Origin: Paratinospora sagittata
Lineage: Eukaryota > Streptophyta > Magnoliopsida > Ranunculales > Menispermaceae
NCBI GenBank assembly: GCA_035771175.1
Contig: CM069598.1
Coordinates: forward strand, 10,628,668-10,692,667
Reading direction: 5' to 3'
Length of the DNA stretch: 64,000 bases
The translations under genes and the position numbers were made by a program. The notes beneath the pieces are model-generated. The model was given only the letters and a program-made list of their open reading frames with translations. It was not told the DNA's origin and made no database searches. This document shows positions 12,486-25,994 of this stretch, one piece after another (position 1 is the first letter of the stretch; every line of letters starts with the position of its first letter).

Positions 12486-13204
12486 TATTAAATTACAACA
12501 TTAGCATAAGTGAGAAATTAAACGTTTTCTTCAAGTAATATTAATTGGACCTAAAATTTTAAGATTATTTAAATTTAGAATGTCCATTGATCATAGATCA
12601 AATTACTTAATTTTGTTATTTTCAATTCATTTGGAACTAATATTTTCAATCTGAATTTCAAAACATACAAGTTAACATATTTTGACTAAGCATAATAGAG
12701 AAAATTAATCTTGAAGTTTTTTAATAACAAAAAACTTACTTGCTCAAGGCAACGTTATAATCAGTCTCTTTTTTGTAATTAAAGGCATCATCATATCCAA
12801 GCACCTCCTTGAGAAAATTCACCTTAAAAAATTATGCAATATTAATTTATGAGTCATCATGCAAACCATTCAATCAAATAAATTTTTTTATTTACAAGCA
12901 TACTTATATCATCATATATGTCTGTATATGTATATATATATTATAGTTACTACGTACCTTTTCATCTGATCCGGTGCTCCCGACCACTCTACAACCTTTG
13001 ATCTTAGCCAATTGTCCAGCGTACATCCCAACTCCGCCTGCAGCGGCTGATATGAATACGTTCTCTCCAGGTTTTGGGTTTCCAAGCACTTGTATTCCCA
13101 CCCATGCTGTGAACCCAGCAAGCCCTGCACCACCCCTCAGACAGACCCACTTAAATGAAGAAAAGTGTAAAAGCGACATTTTTTGAACTAATACCAACAA
13201 TGTT

Positions 13205-13530
13205 TCTCCATATCAATTTTTTTTTCTTCCGGTCTATGACCCCCCCCTCTCCCCGGTGTCCCCACTAATTCTATTGCGGGGGCGAGACTATTCTAGAGTC
13301 AGAAACTGCAAAAGCTGTTAATCTGGCATTCTTTCTAAAGTTGACGGATAAATATGAGCACAAAGTCAAATTCAAAATCGAGACCTTGTCCCTCTACCAC
13401 GACTTAAATCTCAACCCTCATCCAAATGTTTATATTATGGACCTTCCTTCCTTTGAATCCTGTATATATTATATTGGGATCCCCACAAAAAAAATAATAC
13501 TATGTATAACCAATATTGGTGCTCAAAAGA
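13205..13530 (-). repeat. SINE-like repeat in intron 2 of reductase copy A
   Basis: On the minus strand, GTCGTGGTAGAGGGACAAGG near 13395 and GATTTTGAATTTGAC near 13375 resemble the A and B boxes of a tRNA-derived SINE. The downstream body carries the GC-rich block seen at 13235-13285 (CCCCCCCTCTCCCCGG on the plus strand). Intron 2 of copy B lacks this insert. The boundaries are approximate. Confidence 0.4.
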
Positions 13531-15309
13531 TGTTTTAGAAATTATTATTAATTTTAGCTTCTTTTTTTTTTTTTGTTATGCTAGCTGAGTATACTAGAAA
13601 GTGATTAAATCTCGAGCACTCGATTATGCACAGATGAGAGTTTGAAAAATGTGGCCATAGAGAAGCCCATGCATATATAACAACAGCTTACCAAGAGCAC
13701 TAAGGTAGTTTATCAAGTCAACACCAGCATCTGCTTCCAGTTTCCTAAGCAAATGAGTAGGCATAAAAGAGTACTCAGCAACTGAGCAGGCTGTATTCAA
13801 CACAATATCTCCTTCCTCGTAACCCTTCTCCTTCGATTTTATCACCCTTCCAATACCAAATGTTTTCACCACCTGCAATATTATACTTTATTTCCATTAA
13901 ACAGAAAAATCCATCCATCCAGTCTATCTATCTATCGATACTAGTTCCTGTGTACATGCGTTACACGTGGTTTTCATGTACTAACAACAAAATTAACTAT
14001 ATATTAATTAAAAACCAAAGTTTAAATTATGAACATTATTATTGTTTATTATACAAATATATTGATTATGAGTATTATTATTTTTTATGATAAAAATACT
14101 AATAATGAGTAGAAGAGTAAGAATCCTTTTTTTATGTTGAAAATAGAAAAATGGTTGAAATTAAAGACAAAAATAACAAGTTTGAAAACCGTAAAATGAA
14201 GAAACCTTATGTGTGGGCACAAAAATAGGAAATATAAATTATAATTATGACCCTATAACTAATTCAAAAAATAAAATATAACTTTATGTTTAAAGGGGTA
14301 TTTTTCAAAGTTTGGCAAAAGTGGTCACGGGGTAAACTTTTTCAAGTATTTGTGTTATATATAATATAAATATATCATTAGGAGCTATATATAACTTAGA
14401 AGTCTTGGATAAAAATATAATCTTCTAAAAAAAAAAAAACTTAGATATAAAGATGATGAGAATTACTTGATTTAACTCGAACTGAGGTAAGTAAAGCCCT
14501 TCGTTTCGGCCGCTCATAATAGTACGCAGATAGGGATCAATGGAAAGCCATAAGATTTGAACTGAAACATGGCCGTCAGGTATGTGTTCTACTGATAAGA
14601 TGGGAAGCCTTGTTGTTCTTAGCTTCAGATGTTCTGTTGTTGGCACTCCTTCTGCATATGCTGTTAAAACCCATTCTCTGTTCTCTACCATTTCCTCCTC
14701 CATTTCTTTACCTCACCCCAATAAAAAAAACGTAAGAGGTTCTAAAACCATCCAAAATTTATACTCAACCAAAAATAAAAAATTAGGAGATTAGCAACCA
14801 CATTTGATAAGAAATCTTTAAGATATTCTTTTGAAAAAAAAGCAAATCCTCTTTAGATTTGATTTCAGCATATTAGCAACCAATTGTATCTCCATTTGAT
14901 ATTGTTATTTAAAAAAAAAAAAAAGAGCCTTAACCTGGCCAACAAGTCATTACTACATGATTTGGGGTCATTGAAGCTAATGCCTATATATGAAAAGAAG
15001 AATCTAGAGTCAAAAATCTTGAGTCGATACATATATATATATAAAGTGCAACATTAATAATTTGATTGTAAGTTCAACGATTGAGATTTTCACCCTAATG
15101 AGATCTAACAATTTAATGGGCACCAAGGGTTTTTTTTTTTTTCCCCACCGTAATACAACATATTATTTTAAGAAAAATGATAATCTAACTATAAAAAAAA
15201 TGCAACTATATTTTTATGTTCATTAGATGTGTATAATTTACACATCTCAATGTGTGTGATAAATAATTTTGTAGTTGTATTGAAGTTGCAATTTTTTGCA
15301 CTTAGATTA

Positions 15310-16500
15310 ACATTTTCTTTATTTTAATTAGAGGGCTGATATTTGAACCTCATTCAACCACTGTCCTTACCTTACAAAATTTTTTAAAAAAATTATTTCC
15401 TAAATTATTCTCATGTCATTTGACTAAAATGACCTTACTTTCAAATGTTTTACTAATTCTCTCTCACCAATCTACTAAACTTGTCCGCCACCATTATTTT
15501 TTTTATCTCCTTCCATCTTCATCTTCTCTCTACTCTACACATTTTGGTAGCATTATAACACAAGAATCAAGCTTCGATGATGACTCACTTCAATCAAAGC
15601 TAAGTTTTTAATTTAAATTTTTTTTTTTTTCAAAAACTTGGGCACCGGTTCGACCCTACGTGGCCTAACTTATGCCTTTGGTTCGGTCGAGTCTGGCTGA
15701 ACCTATGTGATTGGTTTGGTCGGACCTGGCCAAACGTATATGGTCTGGCCGAACCGCTTTTTTTTGCTTTTTTTTTTTTCAGGATTTTCCTACTCTACAA
15801 TTAACTTAAAAGTCTTTTTAGTTATTTTGATAATGTCTATGGACATCCCAACCCAATTGGTTGGTGGGGTACCATTTTCCTATCGTTCCTATCATTTAGC
15901 TAACTTGATAGGAACGAGAACAATAGCTCATTACTCAAATTAGGTTGGAAAGTTCAAAACAAAAATAAAAATATCTAAAAATGTTTTGAAACTAAAATGG
16001 AATAAGAAAACCCCGAAAAAATAGCAAAAAAAAGTGGTTCGGCCGGACCTCGCCAAACCAAGCACGTTGGTTTGACCCTGTTTGGCTGAACCTATTGTTG
16101 AAAGCTCACCTTGTTTGCGAGCTTTTGATGAGTTTTTTTTTTCCAAAGTACATCAAAAACACACCAAATACACCATTAAAACATGAATAAAAGGTGTGAA
16201 AACTAAAAAAATATGTTAAAATATGTATTTCTTATCAAATCAATGGATGTCCAAATCTTTGGAAGACGAAGAAGATATGACGTTGGAGGTTTGGTTTTGG
16301 ATAGAGGAAAAAATAGGGTGGAAAGGGAATGTGATTTTGGAGCGGGGGTTAGGATTTTGGGGAGAAGAGATGGTGAAAATGAGAGAAGGGAGAGTTGTGA
16401 GGGTAAGGGTAGTTTAGATGTTTTTGATTTTTTTTTTTGTTTTTGGTAAGGTAAGAATAGTATTGAAATTTTGGGTGCGGTAAATTTAATAAGTGGGGAA
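15310..16500. mobile_element. Long inverted-repeat element E1
   Basis: The two halves are imperfect inverted copies. AAAAAAGCGGTTCGGCCAGA and related GGTTCGG/CCGAACC blocks at 15640-15760 recur inverted at 16030-16100. Farther out, a left part with ACCTTAC...CTCTCTCACC corresponds inverted to GGTGAAAATGAGAGAA...GGTAAGGTAAG on the right (about 16370-16455). The centre (about 15840-15955) includes its own small hairpin, CTATCGTTCCTATC / GATAGGAACG. Short internal frames have no recognised domain. It resembles E2 and E3 in layout and internal motif, so I treat the three as one non-autonomous family. It lies between the two reductase copies. Confidence 0.6.
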
Positions 16501-16559
16501 AGACAGGGGATTAATCGGATATATCTAGCAACCCTCTTTAATTAAATCTATCATATTTA

Positions 16560-16815
16560 TAAAGTCAAAACTCCTTATATTATTGTTTGCTACTTTTATC
16601 ATAATTTTTAAATTATTCACTAAATTTCAATATAAAATTGTCATATAAGTTTTTTAAAGAAAATATATTTATGGAAAATTTAATAATAAGGCCTAAAAGA
16701 TTTCTTTCTTTTGTAATGTTATTAAATATAAGAGTTAGTTTAAAAATTATTCTTTTATGTCATTTTCAGCCCTTTTTATTCATGTGCAATGCAGGTGCCC
16801 ACAGACTAGTTAAAT
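16560..16815. repeat. Dispersed repeat, related to 44270-44635
   Basis: This stretch and 44270-44635 share a diverged series of matches in the same order: ATTTATGG-AATTTAATAATAA, a TAATGTTA-TAAATATAAGA block, ATTATTCTTTTATGTCATTTT-AGCCCTTTT, and a GC-richer end next to ACTAGT. The order is kept through about 250 bases. Element class is unknown. Confidence 0.5.
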
Positions 16816-17877
16816 TTAAAATGAAAACTTCATAAAAATAGGTAAAAAATAAGGCAAATACTCTAATATGATGGCACACTTTATTTATTCCCATTTACAT
16901 GATATATATATATATATACTGGAGGAGAATCAAAGACATTAAAAGAGTATATTAACTTTCCTAAACTATACAGTTAAATTCAAATGACTTTCCAAATAAA
17001 TTGTGCAATTCAAATTCAAAAATTTATAACCAAATGTGTAGCTTGATTAATGGAGAGAAGTTGAGGATGAGAATCTTTCCTAATAAATTGGACAATGAAA
17101 ATATTTTTTAGATTTTCTTTTCTTACTTCAATTGAGTGTGTATTTATTTATTTTTATTTTTTTTTCACATTCTATAATATTTTGGAATATATATAAGGCT
17201 AGTTAGGAATGCCACCTTGTTAGCTAAACGTATTGGCCGTTATTATATATATGTGTGTGTGTTATTAATAAATAGGGGTAGATATATATAAGCTATGAGG
17301 TGATATATAGGCTCTTGAAATAGATCCATAACCCTCTTAATTGATTAGAGTTTATATATAATTGTCCAACAAATCATGTATAGTTATTACAAATCAGTCC
17401 TTACACACATAATTTAAGTTTGGTCAAGCTTCTATCTCTTTCTTCACTTGAATGATGACTTTCCCAACATTAGAGCTAGAAAAGATGGAAGCTAAGCTAT
17501 CCAAGAAGCTCTCAATTCCATGGTAGATTTCATGTTTAGAGCTAATCTTTCCTTGCTTAATGTAATTAAATATGAGGCCACCAAAAACCCTTCCATCTTT
17601 CACTTCTTTCCCCACCATGTTCAGTAGATTCCCAACTCCATCTCTTTCATTCAAACCCTAAATATGTAACAATTAATATACATGTCATAATAAGCATTGA
17701 TCGAATGTCAATGATGAGTAACAAGGTTCATTATTAATATATTTATTAGAAATGCTAAAACGACATTAATTGTGATACAATATAAGAGATTATAGGTGAT
17801 TAACTATATTATGATAAAGGTATACCGTATACCTTATTATATTGGGAGATCATTCCAGAAAGAACAATACGAGCTCA

Positions 17878-17994
<117 letters not shown>

Positions 17995-18044
17995 TCACAA
18001 ATTAGTGAAGAGAATATATTTAATCATCAATTTAATTATTTATA

Positions 18045-18175
18045 AAGTGCGAGCATTGGCACAATAGCTGAGATTGTTCCATTGTAACTTAAAAGGTTAT
18101 AAGTTAGCTTTTTCAATATAGATGTAAGTTTATATACGTCAGTTTTTTCCCAAATCCTATTAGGTTACCCTATAT
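18045..18175 (+). repeat. SINE-like repeat in intron 4 of reductase copy B
   Basis: GGCACAATAGCTGAGATTGT followed by AAAGGTTATAAGTTAG matches the head of the repeat at 12330-12485. The bases just before it (AATTATTTATRAARTGYGAG) are also shared between the two introns. It is at the same intron position in both copies. Confidence 0.55.
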
Positions 18176-19736
18176 GGCGGGAGTCTAGTGCATTGCGTAC
18201 ATCATAAACAAAGTCTAATAATCTAAATTTAAGGTTTCACAATTTTTTGTCATTTTTTTCTAATGTTACATAGTCATTTTCCGTCTTAATAGAATTATGT
18301 TCAGACATCAAGTCATAACACTTTTTATTTGATTACTTTATATAAACACATTACTCTTTGATTTCTACGTGATTCAAAATAAATGATTGTTAATCAGATG
18401 ATGGCTTTCAAAATATTGGTTGGATCACAATAAATTAATGTGTTAGATGTAGTAAACCAAATCTTGCATTTAATTAACTAATGATCTTATACCTAGCTAT
18501 TGAGATTTAAATGGAACTACTCCCAAGATTTATAAAGAAAAAATAAGAAGTACTTTCATGTATATATATATATAAATATGCGCTTCCTAATAATTTATTT
18601 TAGAAGGTCAATTGATTGAATTATTGGACCTAATACATATATATATATATATATTCAATTATTAGCCTAATATTGCAATAACCACACATTAAATATATAT
18701 ATATAGAAAGTTTGAAAGTTTTTCTTTTATTTTGAAAAAAAAAATAGAGAGACATACTATACCAGGAAGCTGCACGGTACACGCATCTTCCTAGCATCCC
18801 TTAGATGTTGGGCATCAGCATCACCAAAAACATTTTTCGAGAAATTAACTTACTTGCTCAAGGCAACATTGAAATCGGTCTCTTTCTTGTAATTAAAGGC
18901 ATCATCATATCCAAGCACCTCCTTGAGAAACTTTACCTTCATAAAGTATGCAATATATGAGTCATCATCAATCTGTAAACGATTCTATAAATTAAATAAA
19001 ATTTATTATTTACAAGTACGTATATCATCATATCAATATATCCATATATGTATGTATGTATGTGTATTTTATAGTTACTATACCTTGTCATCTGATCCGG
19101 TGCTTCCGACCACTCTACAACCTTTGATCTTAGCCAATTGTCCTGCATACATCCCAACTCCGCCTGCAGCGGCTGATATGAATACGTTGTCTCCAGGTTT
19201 TGGGTTTCCAAGCACTTGTATTCCCACCCATGCTGTAAACCCAGCAAGCCCTGCACCACCCCTCAGACAGACCCACTTAAATTGAAGAAAAGTGTAGAAG
19301 TGCATGACATGATTCAAAAGATAATATTAAAACTAATAATTTTACATCATAAATCTTTCTTGAATTATGCCCTATTAAAAAAATTCAAAAAAATAAAATA
19401 AAATAAAATAAATCAATTGCATATAAATTATCAATTGATTATCAAATAATGTTATATAGTAGGAGGAGTGATGCTAAGAAGACGCGGGGGAGATTCGGTG
19501 CACTAAACATGCATCAAGCACAAACCACTTGTTGGCAGGCATCTCCACCCTTGCATCCACACAATATTTTTGACATAATATAGCTTTAATCATTAAATTA
19601 AGAAAAATGTTTATAGAAATATACTTGTTTCTTCTAAAAAAAAAAAAAAGAGAAAAAAAAGGGCACTTTCAAAACATAGTTTGAGATCCAATTGTTCACC
19701 CTACTATCTTCCTTCAATCATACACATATTGTCATT

Positions 19737-19934
19737 GGCCCTTTTTGAGTGAGCTTTTTTAAAAGCATTTTTTCGAGAAATGCTTGTAGGAAAAGCTTGT
19801 CCCTCTTAACTTCTTCTAAAAGTTGAAAACTGTATTTTTTCATTGCAATTTAGTTAGGAACAACTGTTGTTAAACACATCTTATAAATTATTTTTGCTCC
19901 AAAATTGCTTTCAAAAAACCCTCCCAAACATGCC
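19737..19934. mobile_element. MITE-like inverted-repeat element in intron 2 of copy B
   Basis: The left end, GGCCCTTTTTGAGTGAGC followed by TTTTTTAAAAGCA, resembles the reverse complement of the right end, GGCATGTTTGGGAGGG followed by TTTTTTGAAAGCA. Copy A has no counterpart. It resembles the element at 33921-34110 in the TTTGRRAGRGTTTTTTNAAA terminal pattern. Confidence 0.4.
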
Positions 19935-20985
19935 AATTATCTAAAACAAAAAATTAATTGTTGGACGGTTATGCTATGCGGCTCACCCACTTAACTATTT
20001 GTAATTATCCAACATTTTACTATAATTTTGACTTATCATAATAACTTACGTGGGATAAAATTTATAACTATATGAAAGTTTTTTAAAATTGAAAAGTAAC
20101 CTAACTCAAATTGATGGAATAAGATATATAAAAGGTCCTAAAACCTAATCTTTTTCTGTTCCTTTTTCTTCAGTTGCAAAAATACATAAACTTAGAACAA
20201 ATCGAAAGGAAACTGTGGTGGTTGAAGGTATAATTCCTTGTTTATTTTATTTATTTAAAATTTTCATCAATAACTAATATGGGTGCTCAAATGACTTCTG
20301 GAAAGTATTATTGTAGGGTTTATTCTTTTTTTTTTCTTTTCTTTTTTTTTTTTTTTGTGTTTATTGTCGGGCTAGCCTACTAGATTAAAAGAGGCTAGAC
20401 CTCACATTAACGAGTATTCGGCTACTGGCTGGTCCTAAGATTCTAAGAATTAAGCTAAAGACAGCCATTTACCAAGAGCACCAAGGTTGTCTACCAAGTT
20501 CACTCCGGCTTCTGCGTCCACTTTCCTAAGCAAATTGGTAGGCATAAAAGAGTACTCAGCAACTGGACTGAACGGATTCAGCACAATGTCTCCTTCGTCA
20601 TAATCCTTCTCCTTTGATTTTGTCACTCTTCCCATCCCAAATGCTTTCATTATTAGTTAGTTCCCATTAATAACTTAGAGAGGAAGATATCTTGAAAAAA
20701 AAAAACCATAGATAAGAAGATAATGAGAACCTGATTCAACTCAAACTGAGGTAAGTAAAGCCCTTCATTATGGCCGCTCATAATAGTACGCAGATAGGGA
20801 TCAACACAAAGCCATAACAGCTGAACAGAAACATGGCCTTCAGGTATGTGTTCAAGTGATGAGATGGGAAGCCTTGTTGTTCTAAGCTTCAGATGTTGTG
20901 TTGTTGGCACTCCTTCTGCTGCATATGCTGTTAAAACCCATTCTTTGCTCTCCACCATTTCCTGCTCCATCTTCTTCCTTCCCAA

Positions 20986-22845
20986 AAAAATATTGAAAAA
21001 AAAAAACTATGATTGCACTTTTCTGATCTTTCCTCAATATATTTGTTACATAGGTAGAAGTCAAACTTATGTATATCAAGAGAATATTAGATATTTAACA
21101 CTCTTGCACGATGACACGTACATTAGATTTATAATAGGGAGGAAAGATATAATTAATAAATGAGATAAATAAACAAATTTGCTTGCGAGTAAGTTTGAAC
21201 ATGAGACCTCTAAAATAAAATTGTTCTAATACTATATTATTAAAAATCACTTAACCTAAAAGCTATAGATAAAAAACCAATTTATAGATATTTAAGAGTT
21301 TTGATGACGTGAATTTCATTTAGTTTAAATAATTATTAATTAGTTGATTTTTTTCAATAATGGATCAAAATGCAACTTTGGTGCGATGTCACATGTAAAT
21401 TAATAGTGCATGGGTTGTAGGAGGACTGGTGTCAGACAAAAGTTGATGGTTTTGGTAACCCTTTCTTTAATGAGTATGTTTTTAACATTTTTATAGAGAG
21501 GGAATCAACAATTTTTGTCTGTGGAAAAAATTTTACCAAAGCAGGTGAAATTTACCAAACGTTAGTTAGATCGATGAAGACTTGGCATCTACGATAAATA
21601 TTTTATAATTAAAAAAAGCTAAGGTGATATTTGGTAACTCTAACATCTAATTTCTCTAAAAACTCTAATTAAAATAAGGCTTAGACAAAATTAGAGCGTT
21701 TTGTAATAATTTGTCGACCTCTAAATAAAATAAAGGAAAAGTTACACCTCTAAAATAAAAGGCAAATTTTTTTTTTTTTCTTGTAGAGGTTTATATTCTA
21801 CTTGTAATAGAGGATGATCTAACTATATTAGGAATATATAATTTGTAATATACCAAATTTAATTGCATTAATTATTATATAGAATAATTTGTTACACTCA
21901 AAGAATAATTTGTCACAACTCAAGTTTAGTAAATGGTAATAATATAGAAAATAATTTTTAATTTAACCAAATATAGCATATGATTACAATATAATAATTA
22001 ATTTCTATTTTTTATTTAAAATAAGACGTTGAAGTATTATTGTTACTAAACATTACTTTTAAAATAAACTAAAAAAAGTAGAGTTACCAAACACTATCTA
22101 AATTAACACACTTTAATTTGAAGCACATTTTTTATTGAAAAATTCACACCTCTTGAATCCTATATTCAAAAAATCAGAAAATGTATTTTAAGAAGTTTAT
22201 ATATAACACTAATGAAAATTTTTGTTTGAGTAGATACATAAGCAAACGTGATAGAAACATGGGTGCAACCAAAATCCTAGATCAACACATTTCTATTGGA
22301 TTTGACTTCTACATCTTTTTAATTTTTTTTTATCATTTGAAATCTCATGTGATAGTCTTACATTCAAGAACAAAAAAACAAAAAAAAACAAAAAAAAAAA
22401 AAAAGATGAAGTTTTTGAGCTAATTGATGAATAATCTTATAAACACCTGTTTTATGAGAAAGCTTGAGGGTAACACAAGAAGGGACTATATGGGCTAATA
22501 TGCTACCACTTGATTATACAATACCATATAATTTAGATTATAAATCTTTCTTTAACTCATATATATATTACAACGTAATTTGAAGAAAATCAAAAGAGAA
22601 CAACAATACCCTAACGTCACCATTCTTCCAAATCCCCTTCAATGATTTCATTTCACGTCTATGGGCCTATTTTCTAAGCACACAGGCCGTAAGCCAGTTG
22701 GGCCGAACAAGAAGTGACTATTCATTAGGTTCTTTTAGCATGCTTTATGGGCTGGGTAGTGACAAAAACCTTGGGCCATATAAAAGCGAACGCAGCTTAC
22801 ATTTCAAACAAGTGTTTTTTTGAATTTCGAACCTTCTGTATAAGT
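20986..22845. other. AT-rich intergenic DNA with a SINE-like fragment
   Basis: A minus-strand SINE-like piece lies at about 21180-21275: read in that direction it gives AGGTTAAGTGATTTTTAA, then a GAGGTCTCATGTTCAAACTT B-box-like segment. A short stretch with GGGCC and GGCCGTAAGCC motifs (22660-22790) looks promoter-like, but no coding sequence follows it. Nothing else was recognised. Confidence 0.4.
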
Positions 22846-22849
22846 GTTC

Positions 22850-23890
22850 AGCTAAATTCACCCTCATTTCCTCCCTTTCCACCCACTTACTTTCTTTACC
22901 TATTTAAAATTTCAAAATCAAACAATCTCTCTCTTTTCACCCACCTAAATTTTTATTTTGCCCATCTCATTTTCATCCTTCCTAAACCCCAATACTCCCC
23001 TTCTCTCTCGTTTCTTCTCTTTTCTTTTCTATTGATTCATCATTTCTTCAAGTTTTTCACTCATTCAAAGGATTAAAATAACATTATGAAGGTTTGTGAG
23101 CAACAACCTATCAAAATCTATCAGAAAATTCGTGTTATTTCAATTTTTGGAGGCGTCTAAATCGAACTGGTTCAAGTCAAATATTAAATAACAAATTGGT
23201 AAGTAAAACATAATTTTTATATGTTCTAAGTGGACTTTAACGTGTTGTTGTTGGATTTGCATATTTCTTTCGCAAAAAAATAGGTGAAAATGGTGGAATG
23301 AGGCGACAAAAATGGGTTTTAGCAATCCATTTATGCGTGTCAGATTTGGAGATGTCTACTGGGTCGGACAGTTTCCTTTATGTCCGACCACAATAGGTTG
23401 GGCATAAAGAGGTGTGGTTTGCATTTTTAAATTTTTCTTTTTTTTTGTTCGACCCTGATGAGCCAAACAGAGGAGATATGTCCGATGTGTTAGGGTCGGA
23501 CAAACTTTATTTTGTCTGCCTAGGCAGGGTCGGACACACCGAATCTAAATCTGGGGCCGATTTTTCTTGGTTTCAAAACTCATTTTTACTCTCTTTTTTC
23601 TTCAATTTTGGATATGGTTTTTAAAAAAAATACTTCAAAAAGTTGAAAATGGTGAAAATGTATGTTTTTTATTCAAAAAATATAAGAAAATGACAAGATT
23701 AAAGATTAAAATGAGTTGAAAGATTAAAGGGTTTAGGGTAGAGAGTGAACGAATAAATGGAGAGGGAAAGGATTTAAAGGGATTTATTAATGTCTTTTTT
23801 GGTAATTTCACATGAGGACTTTTTTGTCTTTTTAATTTTTTTATCAGGTGGGTATAGAGATAGGAAAGGACAAGTGGATTTAGTTGGACC
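22850..23890. mobile_element. Long inverted-repeat element E2
   Basis: Pyrimidine-rich left flank (TTTCCACCCACTTAC, CTCTCTCTTTTCACCC) corresponds to purine-rich inverted sequence at the right (GGTGGGTATAGAGATAGG). The interior carries opposed copies of GGGTCGGACA / TGTCCGAC (23360-23535), the same internal theme as the GGTTCGGTCGG blocks of E1 and E3. Open frames inside have no recognised domain. Boundaries are approximate and no target duplication was identified. Confidence 0.5.
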
Positions 23891-24289
23891 CTCTATAATC
23901 ATTAATAATATCATTTATATGTTATCAAAAAAAAAAAAAAAGATGTTAATTAATAATGACTAAAGAAACTTCTTAATTCCCTACTTAAAATAAACTACAA
24001 AATCACAGGCTTTTGAGACGCTAAACCTAGATAGGGTTTTCACATATGGCTTTTCTGATTTTACATAAAACATAATGTATAAAAATGACCAAGAGTTTTG
24101 TTTAAGTTTAGAGAAAGAAAAAAAAAATCTAAGAAATTAAGTGCAGCAAAATACAAATATTAAGATAGATATATAGTAACTAATGTTAATAATTTTTTTT
24201 TTTTTTAAGATACAACAGTCACAAGTGTATTCACCCGAGGGGATATCTGGCTCCTTGGGCTCATAACAAAATCTGACTAATCTTTTCAC

Positions 24290-24425
24290 CAATTTATTAA
24301 AACTAAAAAAGAAACTGATGATAGCGAAATTCGAACCTGGGTATTTTCGTTCCCCAAAGCCGTGTTCGCATCACCTGACCAATTCCTTGAGGGCAATGTT
24401 AATAGTTTTATTGGATGAAGAAGAT
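24290..24425 (-). repeat. tRNA-derived SINE-like repeat
   Basis: On the minus strand, TTGGTCAGGTGATGCGAACA (A-box-like) is followed by CCCAGGTTCGAATTTCGC (B-box). A body ending in TTTAGTTTTAATAAA comes next. The order and roughly 50-base spacing fit a tRNA-derived SINE head. Confidence 0.5.
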
Positions 24426-25994
24426 CTCCAACTCTGAAGTTTGTAGCAGCTGGACTCGTAATAGAATAGACGTCATGTACGCGTGGAATTTTATCATGCA
24501 CCTTTGAAGGTGTACTATGTGATATATCTATTTCAACGACCCACTCACGTCTTCTTTCCTAATCCTATTAACAATGCAACCATTGGTTGAAGATTGATTT
24601 AGATAACGTAGACTTTCCGAATTTTGGTTTGAAGTATTGAATATTTGACTTTGCAGAGACCTTTGTCATTTTTTTAGGTGGATCGGTCGTACCCATTTGT
24701 TGGATTGAGAACCACCTTACAAATATGAAAGTACCTTTAGAACAAACCTAAACCAATAACCAACCTATAATACCCTTTGAAGTTGCCCAAATTCCACTTC
24801 CTTTTAATACTATTTGTAAAATGATTTTCGTTAATGTTGATACCCATTTGACAATGTCATTAATGTAATATTCGTTAAATCTTTTATTATAACATTACTT
24901 AAATTAACATAAGAGTCGTGTGTAGATCTCAAATTTAATTACTTTGAATAATTCATTTCGATCATATATTATATCATCTTAATATATGGTCTCAACTAAT
25001 ACTATTTTGAACAAAAAAAAAACTAAAACTCTCAACAGATAAGCACACTTGGGCTTGAACCAGTCTGTATATACATGCCTAACAATTTCTCTTATATACT
25101 CTTTGGCCATAGTCATATTATTCTTGGCGCTTTATTTAGATTTTCCACAATCTACAGTCACTCTGTACGGCAATGAATGAGGTATATATGTCATATTCCT
25201 TTAAGAACGTTTTTTTTTTAATTGTTATAAGAAATAATTATTTACTAAGTCAGCCAAGGCAGCCAGCCAACCACAAGGTCCAGATCAGCCATCCCTAGTG
25301 AGAATTGAGGGGGATCAAATAATTTCAACATGGCATTTTCAATGTTGCGGACGTTTCAATAGCAACAGAGCGTAGTGCTTGACAACGGGGATTAAGTGGG
25401 AATGACATGTTGGGCCACCTAATCATCACATTGTTCTATAAGATAATGACTAATATATTCTGTGTGTTTTGGCAATTCAGTGAAGCAATCTTTATGGGCA
25501 CCTTTAAATTAAATCAATTTTGATGATTGAATAAGTAACTTAGGTTGAGTGGTTCAGGATTGGGAAACAAAACATACAATTTAAAAAGATGACTTTTTAT
25601 CGTTTTTTTTTAAAATAACCTATTTTCTTAACAAAATGTGTAAAACTATTTTTAAAAATTTTAAAATCAAACAAGTTTAAGATATTTTTAAGTTTTTTGA
25701 TATAAAAAAAAATTATATCTGAATCACAAATCAAACAAGATTTTAGTTAACTTTTACCATCAACTGAGATCGGTTGGGGTTGCAAATTAATGCAATGTTT
25801 TTTTTTTTTTGGGTACCTGGGGAGTCGTTCTGAGTTTTCCGACTAATTCTTAAAGGCAAGCTATAATAAAGGAACCTCCAACATTTTTTCCATTGAACGT
25901 GTATAGATACTCCCGTGCATAGTCAATGCTACTAAGGACTTTTATTTAAATAACATGTTAATTATGAATTAAATTAAGGAGCAACTAAACATAT
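24426..25994. other. Intergenic DNA, no gene seen
   Basis: AT-rich sequence with scattered A and T runs and no coding frame. A GC-richer patch at 25240-25320 (CAGCCAAGGCAGCCAGCCAA) is a short local repeat of CAGCC and is not a recognised element. Confidence 0.45.

Noticed and set aside
25240..25320. miR169-like CAGCCAAGG motif
   Set aside because: Only a short CAGCC repeat is present, with no matching arm for a hairpin.
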